From: Levilactobacillus paucivorans
GTDB lineage: Bacteria; Bacillota; Bacilli; Lactobacillales; Lactobacillaceae
Direction of reading: 5' to 3'
Length of the DNA: 35,655 bases
NCBI RefSeq assembly: GCF_001437125.1
Contig: NZ_JQCA01000098.1
Coordinates: 56,324-91,978, forward strand
Part shown: in pieces, positions 27,753-35,655 of the stretch
Layout of the letters: every line of letters begins with the position of its first letter
How positions within the stretch are numbered: position 1 is the stretch's first letter
Made by a program: the position numbers and the translations under genes
Notes under the pieces: model-generated
Told to the model about the DNA's origin: nothing
Seen by the model: the letters and a program-made list of their open reading frames with translations, nothing else
The model's database searches: none

Positions 27753-28673
27753 CTATCGTTGACTAAGATACTCAGAAATAATCCCTTCACGCACGCCACT
27801 TTCGGAGAAGACGACGCGATCGGAATCTAACATTTGTAAGAGGGTCACCAGGGGGAGCATCCCCCCAATGATGATATCTGCTCGGTCTGGTTCCAAACCG
27901 GAGATCCGTTTCCGATCAACCAAGCCGCCTCGTAACAACCGTTCAAAGGTTTTTAAGACCTGATCGGTGGTGAGGCGATAGCCATGGATATTTTCCACAT
28001 GGAGAATCTTCTGTTGTTGCCGGTTCATGCGGGCCAGCGTTCGATTAGCCCCACCCAGTAAAACAAGTGGCAGGTGTTTGGCATCATTTAACCACCAAAT
28101 ATCTCGAAGCCGTTCCCGCAAAAAGACCTGGGCGGAGAAGAGATCCACCGCTGTCACCCGATCATCCAGGCGGAATTGTTCGGACAGATTGACCGCACCA
28201 AAGGGCACACTGATCAGGTTGGCATCCCGGCCATCCTTCACGTGAACCAATTCGCAGCTCGCACCCCCGGTGTCTAACAGCAGGCAGTCCTTGACCTTGA
28301 GCCGGTTAACCGCCCCTAAATAGTCATAATAAGCTTCCTGATCGCCAGAGAGAACTTCGAGTTGAATGTCTGTCGCCTCGGCGACCCGATCGAGAAAATC
28401 CTTTCGGTTACGGGCTTGGCGCACGGCAGCCGTGGCAATTCCCCGCACGATTAGATTGGGTAATTGTTCGTAGTAGGGCCGAAATGACCGAAGCGCCCGG
28501 ATCGTCCGATCCATGGCGTTGGGCTGTAAGATCTTTTCGGGACCCATGCCTTCTGAGAGCCGGCTATCAACCTTGACGCGATTCACTTCGCGATAGGTGC
28601 CGTCTTCGTGAAGTTCATTGACCGCCATGCGAACTGAATTTGATCCCAAATCAACAATGGCTAAATTTTGCAT
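27753..28673 (-). CDS. Ppx/GppA family phosphatase
   Basis: A 306-residue exopolyphosphatase/guanosine pentaphosphate phosphatase relative of the short, two-domain kind. Phosphate loops are IVDLGSNSVRM (6-16) and LLLDTGGASCELV (131-143). Glu113, Asp134 and Glu141 correspond to Glu121, Asp143 and Glu150 of E. coli Ppx, so the active site looks intact. The substrate may be polyphosphate or pppGpp. It begins 20 bases behind trpS with CGGAGG seven bases before the ATG and no terminator between, so it is probably read from the trpS T-box leader. Confidence 0.92.
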   Translation of the reverse strand: MQNLAIVDLGSNSVRMAVNELHEDGTYREVNRVKVDSRLSEGMGPEKILQPNAMDRTIRALRSFRPYYEQLPNLIVRGIATAAVRQARNRKDFLDRVAEATDIQLEVLSGDQEAYYDYLGAVNRLKVKDCLLLDTGGASCELVHVKDGRDANLISVPFGAVNLSEQFRLDDRVTAVDLFSAQVFLRERLRDIWWLNDAKHLPLVLLGGANRTLARMNRQQQKILHVENIHGYRLTTDQVLKTFERLLRGGLVDRKRISGLEPDRADIIIGGMLPLVTLLQMLDSDRVVFSESGVREGIISEYLSQR

Positions 28674-28693
28674 GGTCGTTCCTCCGTTTCAGT

Positions 28694-29713
28694 CTAACCG
28701 AAGTAATCAATCCCAATGGCATGACGGACTTCACGTAACGTCTGTGCGGCCACTTGGTTGGCGCGTTCGCTCCCCTGCTTCAGGATGTCGTACACGGCAT
28801 CTTCGTTAGCAGCGAATTGTTCCCGCCGTTCACGAATTGGCTTCAGTTCGGCTTGAAGAACGTCATTTAAGTAACGCTTGATCTTCACGTCACCAAGGCC
28901 ACCATGCTGGTACTGAGCCTTCAGGTCGGCAACGTGTTCCTTGTCCTGGGCAAAGATGTCCAGGTAGGTGAAGACCGTGTTGCCTTCGATATGACCGGGG
29001 TCCTCAATGTGAATATGTTCTGGATCGGTGTACATCGACATGACTTTTTTCTGAATGTCATCGGCACTGTCGCCTAAGTAAATGGCATTGTCCAAGGACT
29101 TACTCATCTTGGCATTGCCATCTAAGCCAGGGATCCGTCCCTGACCCTTTGGCGGGAAGTAGCCTTCTGGTTCAACCAGAATGTCTTCACCATAAACGTT
29201 GTTGAAACTCCGCACGATTTCACGGGTTTGTTCCAGCATGGGTTCTTGGTCCTCACCAACGGGCACAGTGTCGGCCTTGAAGGCGGTGATATCGGCCGCT
29301 TGGCTCACGGGATAGATAAAGAAGCCGGCAGGCACACTTTCGCCAAAAGCCTTCTGTTTGATTTCATTCTTAACAGTTGGGTTCCGGTTCAAACGAGATA
29401 CCGTCACCAGGTTCAGGTATGCCATGGTCAATTCATTTAAGGCTGGGATCTGTGATTGTACCAAGATAGTGGACTTGGCGGGGTCAATGCCGACAGCCAA
29501 ATAGTCCAAGGCCACCTGTAAGAGACTGTGACGAATCTTCTCTGGGTCGCGCGCGTTATCCGTCAACGCCTGCATGTCAGCAATCATGATGTAAGTCTCG
29601 TAGTCACCCGTGTTCTGTAGGGCAACTCGGTTGCGCAATGACCCCACGTAATGTCCAATATGTAATTTACCTGTTGGTCGGTCACCAGTTAAAATAACGT
29701 GCTTTTTATCCAT
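28694..29713 (-). CDS. trpS: Tryptophanyl-tRNA synthetase
   Basis: Charges tRNA-Trp. 339 residues with class I motifs [12 protein letters not shown] near the N-terminus and [12 protein letters not shown] (KMSKS) around residue 200. The ATG at 29713 follows AAGGGAG by nine bases; a longer frame from 29761 reads through the T-box terminator and is rejected. The long leader is a T-box with a TGG specifier, so expression rises when tRNA-Trp is uncharged. First gene of a probable seven-gene unit ending with the DUF72 gene. Confidence 0.97.
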   Translation of the reverse strand: MDKKHVILTGDRPTGKLHIGHYVGSLRNRVALQNTGDYETYIMIADMQALTDNARDPEKIRHSLLQVALDYLAVGIDPAKSTILVQSQIPALNELTMAYLNLVTVSRLNRNPTVKNEIKQKAFGESVPAGFFIYPVSQAADITAFKADTVPVGEDQEPMLEQTREIVRSFNNVYGEDILVEPEGYFPPKGQGRIPGLDGNAKMSKSLDNAIYLGDSADDIQKKVMSMYTDPEHIHIEDPGHIEGNTVFTYLDIFAQDKEHVADLKAQYQHGGLGDVKIKRYLNDVLQAELKPIRERREQFAANEDAVYDILKQGSERANQVAAQTLREVRHAIGIDYFG

Positions 29714-29731
29714 TAATGTTCTCCCTTTCTG

Positions 29732-29955
29732 AAAAAGCGTCCCATTGGAGTCGGACTCCAATAGGACGCTTACTGCGCGGTACCACCTAACTTGTGGTCA
29801 GTATCGACCACCACTTTCGTCGTTAACGGGGACCCCGCGATAATTAATTATCGATTAAATGACTAAATCCCGATCCAATTCACCCGTAAAACCGTTTCAG
29901 CACTAGCGGTTTCTCTCTGCGATGGGGCTACTCCTATCGCGATTTCTATTCCTTT
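29732..29955 (-). promoter_or_regulatory. T-box riboswitch (Trp) of trpS
   Basis: On the minus strand the leader contains the T-box core AGGTGGTACCGCG (29788-29776) and ends in a terminator, AGCGTCC and ATTGGAGT pairing with ACTCCAAT and GGACGCT, followed by TTTTT (29770-29732). In the stem I specifier region the triplet TGG (29877-29875), within GAATTGGATC, is the Trp codon. Uncharged tRNA-Trp would stabilise the antiterminator and allow trpS expression. All elements are in the usual order. Confidence 0.95.
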
Positions 29956-29984
29956 ATTTTAGTGGTTTTCCATGGGAAAGTAAA
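29956..29984 (-). promoter_or_regulatory. trpS promoter
   Basis: TTTACT (29984-29979), a 17-base spacer and TAAAAT (29961-29956) on the minus strand, just upstream of the T-box leader. Four and five of six consensus bases. Confidence 0.7.
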
Positions 29985-30065
29985 CCGTTGTGCCCTCACA
30001 AAGATTTTGATATTAGCAGTTGGCGTCAAGGCCCGTCATCCCTAGCCTTCGCGCACTCGCTTTAA

Positions 30066-30094
30066 TTGACATTCCCTCTCAAAATGACTAAACT
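30066..30094 (+). promoter_or_regulatory. helD promoter
   Basis: A perfect TTGACA (30066-30071), a 17-base spacer and TAAACT (30089-30094), about 40 bases before the helD start. Confidence 0.8.
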
Positions 30095-30132
30095 TGTAAA
30101 GCAATTTAGCCTAGTCAAAGGAGGCGGTCAGT

Positions 30133-32439
30133 TTGACCACCAGTGAGGAATCACAAGAACAACGGCGAGTCGATCACGTTGCGGGCCGCATTGGCGCCCG
30201 CATCGAGAAGACCGAAGCCGACTACACGGCAGCTCACCAAGAGCTCCGCAACGTGCTGAAGAATTACAGCGAAAACACGTCGGTTAACTGGTTTGAAGTC
30301 GATGACCGAATCGAAACCAGTGCCGAACTGCAGCAACAACGGGCCTTGGTCTCCCGGCTAACTGAAAACCAGAACATCATTCAAGACCAATTAGATACTT
30401 TTAAAGAACTCAAGCGGTCGCCTTACTTTGGCCGTATTGATATCCAGGATCCGGATGAAACCACACCGGAATCTTTGTACATCGGAACAGCCTCATTCGT
30501 CGATGATGACCAGAACTTTCTGGTCTACGACTGGCGGGCCCCAATTTCCAGTATCTACTACAACGGGGTGCTCGGCCAGGTGGCCTATGACACCCCGGCC
30601 GGTGAACAACACACCGATTTGCTTAAGAAACGACAATTTCTGATTCAAAATGGCCACATTGAGAACATGTTCGACACCAATGAAACCGTTGGCGACGAGA
30701 TGCTCCAACATGCCCTGGGTGAACAAAATGATGCCACCATGCAGAACATCGTGGCCACCATTCAACGCGAGCAGAATGACATTATCCGCGACACCACCAG
30801 TGATCTCTTAGTGGTCCAGGGAGTCGCCGGTTCCGGTAAAACCTCCGCCATCTTACAGCGGATTGCCTTTCTGCTCTATCACAGTCGCCGGGACCTCGAG
30901 GCCGATCAGATCGTGCTCTTCTCTCCCAACCGGCTGTTCAGCCACTACATCAGCGACGTTCTCCCAAGTTTAGGGGAACGCAACATGCGTCAGGTTACCC
31001 TGGCCGAATTTCTCACGCAACGGTTCCAAGGACTGACGGTCCAAACGCAATTTGACCGCTACGAAGATGACCAGACACAGCCAATCAACCGCCACCTGCG
31101 GGCATTTCAAGAGAGCGCGGCCATGATGACTGCGATTCACGACTACTGCTTGAAGAGCTCACCGGCAACTTTGCGCTTCACCGACATTCGTTTTGACGGT
31201 CGTGTCTTCTTCAGTAAGGAAGAAATCCGCGACATCTACGACCGTTTGCCCGATGCCGCCGCGCCCGCTGACCGATTTCTCCGCACCAAGAATGCCTTAG
31301 AAAAACGGCTGAAACACCGAATTGCTACGGAAGCTCAGTCCGATTGTGTCCGTGACGAGATCGACCAGCTCAGTGACGAGGACTACCATAACCTGTTGGG
31401 AGCCAAGCACCTCGGCCAATTCGAACAACTGGACGATGAGATTGACTTCATCGCCAGAGAAATCGTTCGCCGGCGCCTGCGTCAGGTCGACGATGCCATC
31501 TACAACGGCTACTTCCTCGACGTTTACAGTCAATACACAGACTTTCTCAGCCACTGTCCGTTACCAGAAAATGTGACGGTGGAAGAGTGGCAGAGCGTCA
31601 TCGCCACCTATCAACACGATATTGAATTTCACCGACTCGCGTTGACGGATGCCGCCCCACTCCTCTATCTCCGCGATCTCTTGATCGGTGGCGGTGCGAA
31701 CCACCGGATGCAGCACCTGTTTGTCGATGAGATGCAGGACTATTCAATGGCGCAACTCATCTACCTGCAACATGCCTTTCCACGGGCTAAATTAACCCTA
31801 TTGGGTGACAGCGAGCAGGCCCTCTTCAAGGCTGTCGAGTCACCGGAGAGCATCCTAAAGAAGCTCGACGCTGCCTTGAACGTCAAGCGGTCGCGCTTGA
31901 TTACCCTCCGTCGGTCCTACCGATCGACGTATCCGATCACCACATTTGCCAAAGCACTCTTGCCTGATGGCGATCAGATTGAGGCCTTCAATCGCCCCGG
32001 TGATCTGCCTCGCGTCGTCATTCGCTACGATGAGGAAGCGGCTTTCAAAGCCTTAGCTCACGAAGTCACGACTGAATTGGCAACCAATGGCACCGTAGCT
32101 ATTCTAACCAAGAGTGCCGGTGAAGCCCGCCACGTCTATCAGGAGCTCCACCGCGACTTCGACCTGACCCTGCTGACGGACAACGACCTCTCACTTCCTA
32201 AGGGACTGGTCGTCCTGCCCATCTACCTGGCTAAGGGACTCGAGTTTGACAGTGTGATCGCCTACAACGTTTCCGCCGAAAACTACCCGGATGAGCAAAT
32301 GGCCGGGACCCTCTACACGATTGCGACTCGGGCCATGCATCACCTGACCCTGCTTAGCATCGGTGCGGTCTCGCCCCTAATTGCCTCGGGGAAGATTCCA
32401 CAAGCGGATTTGACGATTGAACATGAATTTCAGAATTAA
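30133..32439 (+). CDS. helD: HelD-like RNA polymerase recycling ATPase (UvrD/Rep superfamily)
   Basis: HelD binds RNA polymerase, frees it from nucleic acid by ATP hydrolysis and works with the delta subunit. The 768-residue product has an N-terminal coiled-coil arm (about 1-95, rich in Glu, Gln and Arg), the HelD-specific YDWRAPISSIYYNG segment (132-145), Walker A GVAGSGKTS (230-238), Walker B FVDEMQDYS, motif III region LTLLGDSEQALF, motif IV LRRSYRST and a C-terminal VLPIYLAKGLEFDSVI motif. TTG start, eight bases after AAGGAGG. Single gene between a clear promoter and a terminator. Confidence 0.93.
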   Translation: MTTSEESQEQRRVDHVAGRIGARIEKTEADYTAAHQELRNVLKNYSENTSVNWFEVDDRIETSAELQQQRALVSRLTENQNIIQDQLDTFKELKRSPYFGRIDIQDPDETTPESLYIGTASFVDDDQNFLVYDWRAPISSIYYNGVLGQVAYDTPAGEQHTDLLKKRQFLIQNGHIENMFDTNETVGDEMLQHALGEQNDATMQNIVATIQREQNDIIRDTTSDLLVVQGVAGSGKTSAILQRIAFLLYHSRRDLEADQIVLFSPNRLFSHYISDVLPSLGERNMRQVTLAEFLTQRFQGLTVQTQFDRYEDDQTQPINRHLRAFQESAAMMTAIHDYCLKSSPATLRFTDIRFDGRVFFSKEEIRDIYDRLPDAAAPADRFLRTKNALEKRLKHRIATEAQSDCVRDEIDQLSDEDYHNLLGAKHLGQFEQLDDEIDFIAREIVRRRLRQVDDAIYNGYFLDVYSQYTDFLSHCPLPENVTVEEWQSVIATYQHDIEFHRLALTDAAPLLYLRDLLIGGGANHRMQHLFVDEMQDYSMAQLIYLQHAFPRAKLTLLGDSEQALFKAVESPESILKKLDAALNVKRSRLITLRRSYRSTYPITTFAKALLPDGDQIEAFNRPGDLPRVVIRYDEEAAFKALAHEVTTELATNGTVAILTKSAGEARHVYQELHRDFDLTLLTDNDLSLPKGLVVLPIYLAKGLEFDSVIAYNVSAENYPDEQMAGTLYTIATRAMHHLTLLSIGAVSPLIASGKIPQADLTIEHEFQN

Positions 32440-32449
32440 CTTAATTTTC

Positions 32450-32483
32450 GGAGAATACGGCGGTTGTCGTATTCCTCTTTTTT
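32450..32483 (+). terminator. helD terminator
   Basis: GAGAATACG pairs with CGTATTCCTC (one bulge) and is followed by six T, 11 bases after the helD stop codon. Confidence 0.85.
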
Positions 32484-32515
32484 GACAACAAATTTATATT
32501 GCCGAAACGTGCACT

Positions 32516-32610
32516 AGAAGGCAGGTGGCTCCGCTTAAACCTGATAAGCAACTAATCCAGACCAGAAATTAGCTGCTTATCAGCCTTAATGTTCCCCCTA
32601 ACCGCCTTCT
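32516..32610 (+). repeat. Long inverted repeat in leader of first tandem membrane gene
   Basis: Nested arms: AGAAGGC (32516-32522) with GCCTTCT (32604-32610), and CTGATAAGCA (32541-32550) with TGCTTATCAG (32574-32583), then CTAAT/ATTAG inside. The second gene of the tandem pair has a similar leader but lacks the inner part, being 64 bases shorter. It could be a small inserted element or an RNA structure. Confidence 0.7.
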
Positions 32611-32624
32611 GGTACACTCTGGCA

Positions 32625-32653
32625 TTGACCCCCGAAACCCAAAAGCGCACACT
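32625..32653 (+). promoter_or_regulatory. Possible promoter of first tandem membrane gene
   Basis: TTGACC, a 17-base spacer and CACACT. The equivalent place in copy two (33163-33191) is TTGATC, 17 bases, CATACT. Kept spacing in both copies supports the call, although the -10 is poor. Confidence 0.4.
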
Positions 32654-32676
32654 ACATTTAGGGGAGATGACATCTC

Positions 32677-33036
32677 ATGCATTCTTTTTCAAAATGGCGA
32701 CCGTGGATCGCAATTATCACAGCTTGTATAACCATCGGTGGACCACTGGCGGTCATGATTAATGGGTACATTTTAATGGCCCAAAATGATCCTTTTCATC
32801 CAAGCGTTTTGGTTCTCTTCGGGGTCCTCGTTTGGGGCATCGTTGGTCTAATTGGCATTATCGCTTACGGAATTCACTGTTACCGCGTGGGGTGGCGGGG
32901 ATTGACCCGTTTGCAACGCATTCTATTCTCAATCTATGGCGTCGTCTTCATCATTGGCCTCTTGATCTGGTTGGGATTTTTGGGCATTGTTCCGTACCAA
33001 TGGTTTGACTGGATTATCTTCGGTCGGAACGGTTAA
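32677..33036 (+). CDS. Three-helix membrane protein, tandem copy 1
   Basis: 119 residues with three hydrophobic helices (about 10-34, 45-70 and 83-106) and a basic segment HCYRVGWRGLTRLQR before the third. No family recognised. The next gene is a near copy, and the upstream and downstream regulatory DNA is duplicated too. The start ATG is ten bases after GGGGAG. That site runs into GAGATGACATCTC, a 13-base palindrome touching the ATG, the same in both copies. Terminator at 33050-33085. Function unknown; the tandem duplication suggests selection for dosage or variation. Confidence 0.82.
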   Translation: MHSFSKWRPWIAIITACITIGGPLAVMINGYILMAQNDPFHPSVLVLFGVLVWGIVGLIGIIAYGIHCYRVGWRGLTRLQRILFSIYGVVFIIGLLIWLGFLGIVPYQWFDWIIFGRNG

Positions 33037-33049
33037 TAGAGCAGTTTAA

Positions 33050-33085
33050 AGGGAGATTGGCCTTTATTGGTCTATCTCCCTCTTT
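33050..33085 (+). terminator. Terminator of tandem copy 1
   Basis: AGGGAGAT pairs with ATCTCCCT around a loop of about 16 bases, followed by CTTT. Confidence 0.7.
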
Positions 33086-33162
33086 ATGTGAGGCATTTAT
33101 GTGGCCGAAACGTGCCCTGAAGACAAGTGGCACCACTCAGGTGCGGCAACCGCATGCCAGCA

Positions 33163-33191
33163 TTGATCCCTAAAACTCAAAAGCACATACT
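33163..33191 (+). promoter_or_regulatory. Possible promoter of tandem copy 2
   Basis: TTGATC, a 17-base spacer and CATACT, at the same distance from the gene as in copy 1. Confidence 0.45.
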
Positions 33192-33215
33192 GTAGCTAAG
33201 GGGAGATGACATCTC

Positions 33216-33578
33216 ATGCATTCTTTTTCAAAATGGCGACCTTGGATCGCCATTATCACGGCTTGTATCACCATCGGTGGACCACTAGCGGTGATCATTA
33301 ACGGATTCATTTTAATGGCGCAAAATGATCCTCTTCATTCAGATGTTTTAGTTCTCTTCGGTGTCCTCGTTTTGGGCATCGTTGGCTTGGTCGGGGTCAT
33401 TGCTTACGGGATTCACTGTTACCGCGTGGGATGGCGAGGACTAAGTCGCCTGCAACGCATCCTATTCTCAATCTATGGGGTCATCTTTATCATCGGTTTC
33501 TGTGTCTGGTTGGGATTTCTGGGGATCATTCCTTATCAATGGGTCGACTGGATTATCTACGGTCGAACCGGTTACTAG
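33216..33578 (+). CDS. Three-helix membrane protein, tandem copy 2
   Basis: 120 residues, closely matching copy 1 over the full length; the first 26 residues are the same and most changes elsewhere are between hydrophobic residues, as expected of a conserved membrane protein. Start, ribosome site and 13-base palindrome are the same as in copy 1. Its leader begins at 33104 with GCCGAAACGTGC, shared with copy 1 (32501), but lacks the long inverted repeat and instead holds short hairpins (AGTGGCACCACT and TGCGGCAACCGCA). Function unknown. Confidence 0.82.
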   Translation: MHSFSKWRPWIAIITACITIGGPLAVIINGFILMAQNDPLHSDVLVLFGVLVLGIVGLVGVIAYGIHCYRVGWRGLSRLQRILFSIYGVIFIIGFCVWLGFLGIIPYQWVDWIIYGRTGY

Positions 33579-33588
33579 TGAAATTTAA

Positions 33589-33625
33589 AGAGAGATTGAC
33601 CAATAATGGTCAATCTCCCTTTTTC
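33589..33625. terminator. Terminator between convergent genes
   Basis: GAGATTGACC pairs with GGTCAATCTC around AATAAT, with TTTTT on the plus strand and AATTT on the minus. It ends tandem copy 2 and may also serve the convergent secreted-protein gene. Confidence 0.85.
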
Positions 33626-33627
33626 TG

Positions 33628-34089
33628 TTAATACAGACCCTTTGGCGCCTTCGTCGTTCTAAATGACGCGTGCCGACCGTAGTCATGATACCCCTTCGAG
33701 AAGTGCAGGTGCTTAGCGGTAACGCGAATCTTATAGGTCATGCGCTGTCCCGCGAAAGCTACCGTGCTGCCCTTAGGTGAATATTGAATACCCGTTAACC
33801 GATAGACATGATGGCCAAGTGCCTGATACTTCAGGTTCTTTAGACCATAGCCTGGTAACCGGTAGTATTTATGCGACGCATTATCATACCCAAACAAGTT
33901 CCCCGAACTCCGATGCTTGGTGTAAGTGATATACGCCTTGTTATCCCCTTTGCCATTGTGGAACCAGGTCCGCCGCAAAACTTTCGGCGTTCCCTGATGC
34001 CACGTGTTCGCCTGCGCCGTCGCGTAGTCGGTCATCCCCATGCCGAATGCTACGACAACCAGTCCAATCATAAAGCGCGATGTTTTCAA
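33628..34089 (-). CDS. Small secreted protein of unknown function
   Basis: 153 residues with a typical signal peptide (basic MKTSRF, hydrophobic core to about residue 19, likely cleavage after YATA at 25). The mature part is basic and rich in Lys, His, Tyr and Gly, with no cysteines; a run such as YDNASHKYYRLPGYGLKNLKY suggests a small beta-rich exported domain of the kind common in lactobacilli. No known family assigned. TTG start eight bases after GGGGAGG. Single gene. Confidence 0.75.
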   Translation of the reverse strand: MKTSRFMIGLVVVAFGMGMTDYATAQANTWHQGTPKVLRRTWFHNGKGDNKAYITYTKHRSSGNLFGYDNASHKYYRLPGYGLKNLKYQALGHHVYRLTGIQYSPKGSTVAFAGQRMTYKIRVTAKHLHFSKGYHDYGRHASFRTTKAPKGLY

Positions 34090-34100
34090 GTGCTGTTCCT

Positions 34101-34363
34101 CCCCTAAACCGTTCTGCTCATGTACTCTTTTAATTTACACGGGCGACCCCTAAAAAGCAAGAACTCTTTTAATCACAAGTGGTGTGCTGGCTCTGAGAAC
34201 CAACGCACCATCTCTAATTCAATATTTAGGAATTGCTATAAGTGAATCAAAATTGTCACATGTTCCGTTTAAGGTAGATTGTTGGATCCAAACCACATCG
34301 ACTACAACTAATCATCAGCGTCTGAAACTTCTAGATCCAACATAAGCAAAACAACTCACGTAG
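34101..34363. other. Non-coding gap
   Basis: No supported gene. The only structure seen is a distant inverted repeat GTTGGATC/GATCCAAC (near 34272 and 34337). Repeat fragment G follows at 34364. Confidence 0.5.
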
Positions 34364-34400
34364 CCAGAGCAGGCGGAATCCCTGGCAGTCGCAGGCGGCC
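34364..34400 (-). repeat. Fragment of structured repeat, class III, copy G
   Basis: On the minus strand GGCCGCCTGCGACTGCC and the following AGGGATTCCGCCTGC match the first 35 bases of copies E and F with one change, then similarity stops. It starts 21 bases after the antiporter stop codon in the same direction. Confidence 0.75.
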
Positions 34401-34421
34401 TTCTTAAGTTTCCAAACTTAT

Positions 34422-35594
34422 TTAAGCAGACTGTTCCGGAGTCCCTTGTGGCATTCGTTTCAAAGCCTGCTTCAACAGGAGTGGCGCCACAACCGTGGCC
34501 AAGACAATGACCAGAATCATCACGGAGTAATTGGCATCCCCGAGCAACCCGGCCTGGTGCCCAATCTGGGCGGTAATCAACCCCATTTCGCCTCGAGCAA
34601 TCATTCCAGTCCCAATGACCGAGCTACTGGACCAGGAAAAGTGGCAGAGCCGCGCCCCGAGGCCACAGCCGATAAGCTTGGTGAGGCAAGCCAACACGGT
34701 GAGACCAAGGATAATCCCGACTTTCTCACCAACGTGATCCAATGTCATATTAAGCCCAACACTCACGAAGAAGACGGGGATAAAGATGGCGTTCCCCAGC
34801 GGTTCAACGTGGTCGGCCAAGACTGCTCGATAAGGAGTATGGGCCACAGCAATACCGGCGAAGAAGGCCCCGATAGCCCCGCTCAAGCCGACCAGGTTCG
34901 CTAACCAAGCCATGCCCAAACAGATCACCATCGACATAATGGTTACACTAGAAGTCATGACTAGCCGTTCACTCAGGTGCATCAGGTATGGGGCCACCCA
35001 TTTGACCAGGACGTAGGTGCCCCCAAAGAAGGCCACCTGTTCCAATAAAACAATGACTAAGGCCGGTTGTGATCCCGCGGCCTCAATCCCCTGACTAGCC
35101 AACAGGCTAATCATCAGGGACAGTAACACGACCCCCATGATATCATCGGCGACGGCGGCCCCCAGAATCGTAGCCCCCTCCCGCGTGGTCAGCGCGTGGT
35201 ATTCCTTGAGCACGGCCACGGAAATTGAAACCGAGGTAGCCGAAAAAATCACGCCAATAAACAGTGATTCGAGGCCAGTGAAGCCCCACCACCATGAGGC
35301 AAGCCCCATCACCGAAATCGGCAGGATCACACCCAGGGTGGCCACAATAATTGCCGGACGCAGGTACTTCATCAGGAGTTGGAGATTACTCTCGAGGCCT
35401 CCCAGAAACATTAGGATCACAACCCCAATGTCGGAAAACAAATTAACCAGACTATTCAATTGCACCCAGTTGAGCAGTGCGGGGCCAATGATGATCCCGA
35501 TCAAAAGCTCCCCAATTACAGCCGGTACCCCTAAGCGGTTGGCAAAGTTTCCCGCCAACGTGGTTAACACCAAAATCAAACACAACGTTCCCAA
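34422..35594 (-). CDS. Cation/proton antiporter (CPA2, NapA/KefB-like)
   Basis: A 390-residue membrane protein with about 12 hydrophobic segments, of the monovalent cation:proton antiporter-2 family. The ion-binding Asp pair is seen in AAVADDIMGVVLL, with FSATSVSIS in the preceding discontinuous helix. It probably exports Na+ in exchange for protons. No C-terminal TrkA-N domain is present, so it is of the NapA type. The start is uncertain: the TTG at 35594 has no ribosome site, and homologues usually begin two or three residues earlier; an in-frame TAG lies 36 bases upstream. A plus-strand terminator-like hairpin lies directly upstream, so the 5' end may be altered. Confidence 0.85.
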   Translation of the reverse strand: MGTLCLILVLTTLAGNFANRLGVPAVIGELLIGIIIGPALLNWVQLNSLVNLFSDIGVVILMFLGGLESNLQLLMKYLRPAIIVATLGVILPISVMGLASWWWGFTGLESLFIGVIFSATSVSISVAVLKEYHALTTREGATILGAAVADDIMGVVLLSLMISLLASQGIEAAGSQPALVIVLLEQVAFFGGTYVLVKWVAPYLMHLSERLVMTSSVTIMSMVICLGMAWLANLVGLSGAIGAFFAGIAVAHTPYRAVLADHVEPLGNAIFIPVFFVSVGLNMTLDHVGEKVGIILGLTVLACLTKLIGCGLGARLCHFSWSSSSVIGTGMIARGEMGLITAQIGHQAGLLGDANYSVMILVIVLATVVAPLLLKQALKRMPQGTPEQSA

Positions 35595-35614
35595 AAAAGC
35601 GGGTCTACACTTTC

Positions 35615-35648
35615 TGGTATTGGTGAATAACTAATACCGGTTTTTTGT
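35615..35648 (+). terminator. Terminator-like hairpin at window end
   Basis: CTGGTATT pairs with AATACCGG (one T-G pair) followed by TTTTTT on the plus strand. No plus-strand gene lies before it in the window; the antiporter is on the other strand. Confidence 0.65.
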
Positions 35649-35655
35649 CTGTTTT

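Noticed and set aside
28330-28350. Ppx/GppA has SGDQEA in place of SGxEEA, suggesting a lost catalytic Glu
   Set aside because: Counting from the Asp of the second phosphate loop, the catalytic Glu121 equivalent is the Glu before Ala, which is kept.

Overview
The window comes from a low-GC-phylum Gram-positive bacterium of the family Lactobacillaceae. The gene content (RNA polymerase delta subunit, Veg, PurR, a class II HMG-CoA reductase of the mevalonate pathway beside an isolated ispE) and roughly half G+C point to a Levilactobacillus-like species; the genus is an inference, the family is fairly safe. All genes look chromosomal and housekeeping, with no phage, CRISPR or complete insertion sequence.

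Layout. 1-3050 (minus): a DUF1934 protein, rpoE (delta) and pyrG, with a CTP-sensing attenuator in front of pyrG. 3386-7250 (plus): a LipL-type lipoyl/octanoyl transferase, an HD phosphohydrolase and two tandem Cof-type HAD hydrolases. 7266-9283: a membrane-anchored methyltransferase and a small DUF3899 membrane protein, set among structured repeats. 9284-12578 (minus): purR-glmU-prs with a Pur box at the promoter. 12756-15311 (minus): a three-gene zinc/manganese ABC importer behind a Zur-like operator; its lipoprotein gene seems to have a frameshift in the signal peptide. 15362-15984: two more structured repeats. 16064-23394 (minus): alpha/beta hydrolase, uracil-DNA glycosylase, ispE, veg, rsmA, rnmV, tatD and metG. 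In Bacillus metG-tatD-rnmV-rsmA-veg-ispE-purR-glmU-prs is one almost continuous block; here it is split between ispE and purR by about 5 kb holding the DNA glycosylase, hydrolase, repeats and metal importer. 23568-29961 (minus): a tryptophan T-box leader, trpS and six tightly packed genes behind it (Ppx/GppA, HMG-CoA reductase, an HEXXH protein, a sirtuin, a small membrane protein, a DUF72 protein). 30066-33625 (plus): helD, then a tandem pair of near-identical three-helix membrane proteins. 33628-35594 (minus): a small secreted protein and a cation/proton antiporter.

The most unusual content is a family of about 175-185-bp interspersed elements. Five full copies, one copy cut by the window edge and two fragments lie only between genes. 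They fall into three sequence classes but keep the same fold: paired arms change together from copy to copy. Two pairs face each other head to head, and most copies sit just behind a stop codon in the sense direction. I do not recognise the family.

Other points worth a look: a HAD paralogue with Asp-to-Asn in the DxD motif; an IspE lacking the Tyr-His that binds the substrate in E. coli; a T-box that seems to feed a whole operon; and a sirtuin with only half its zinc site.
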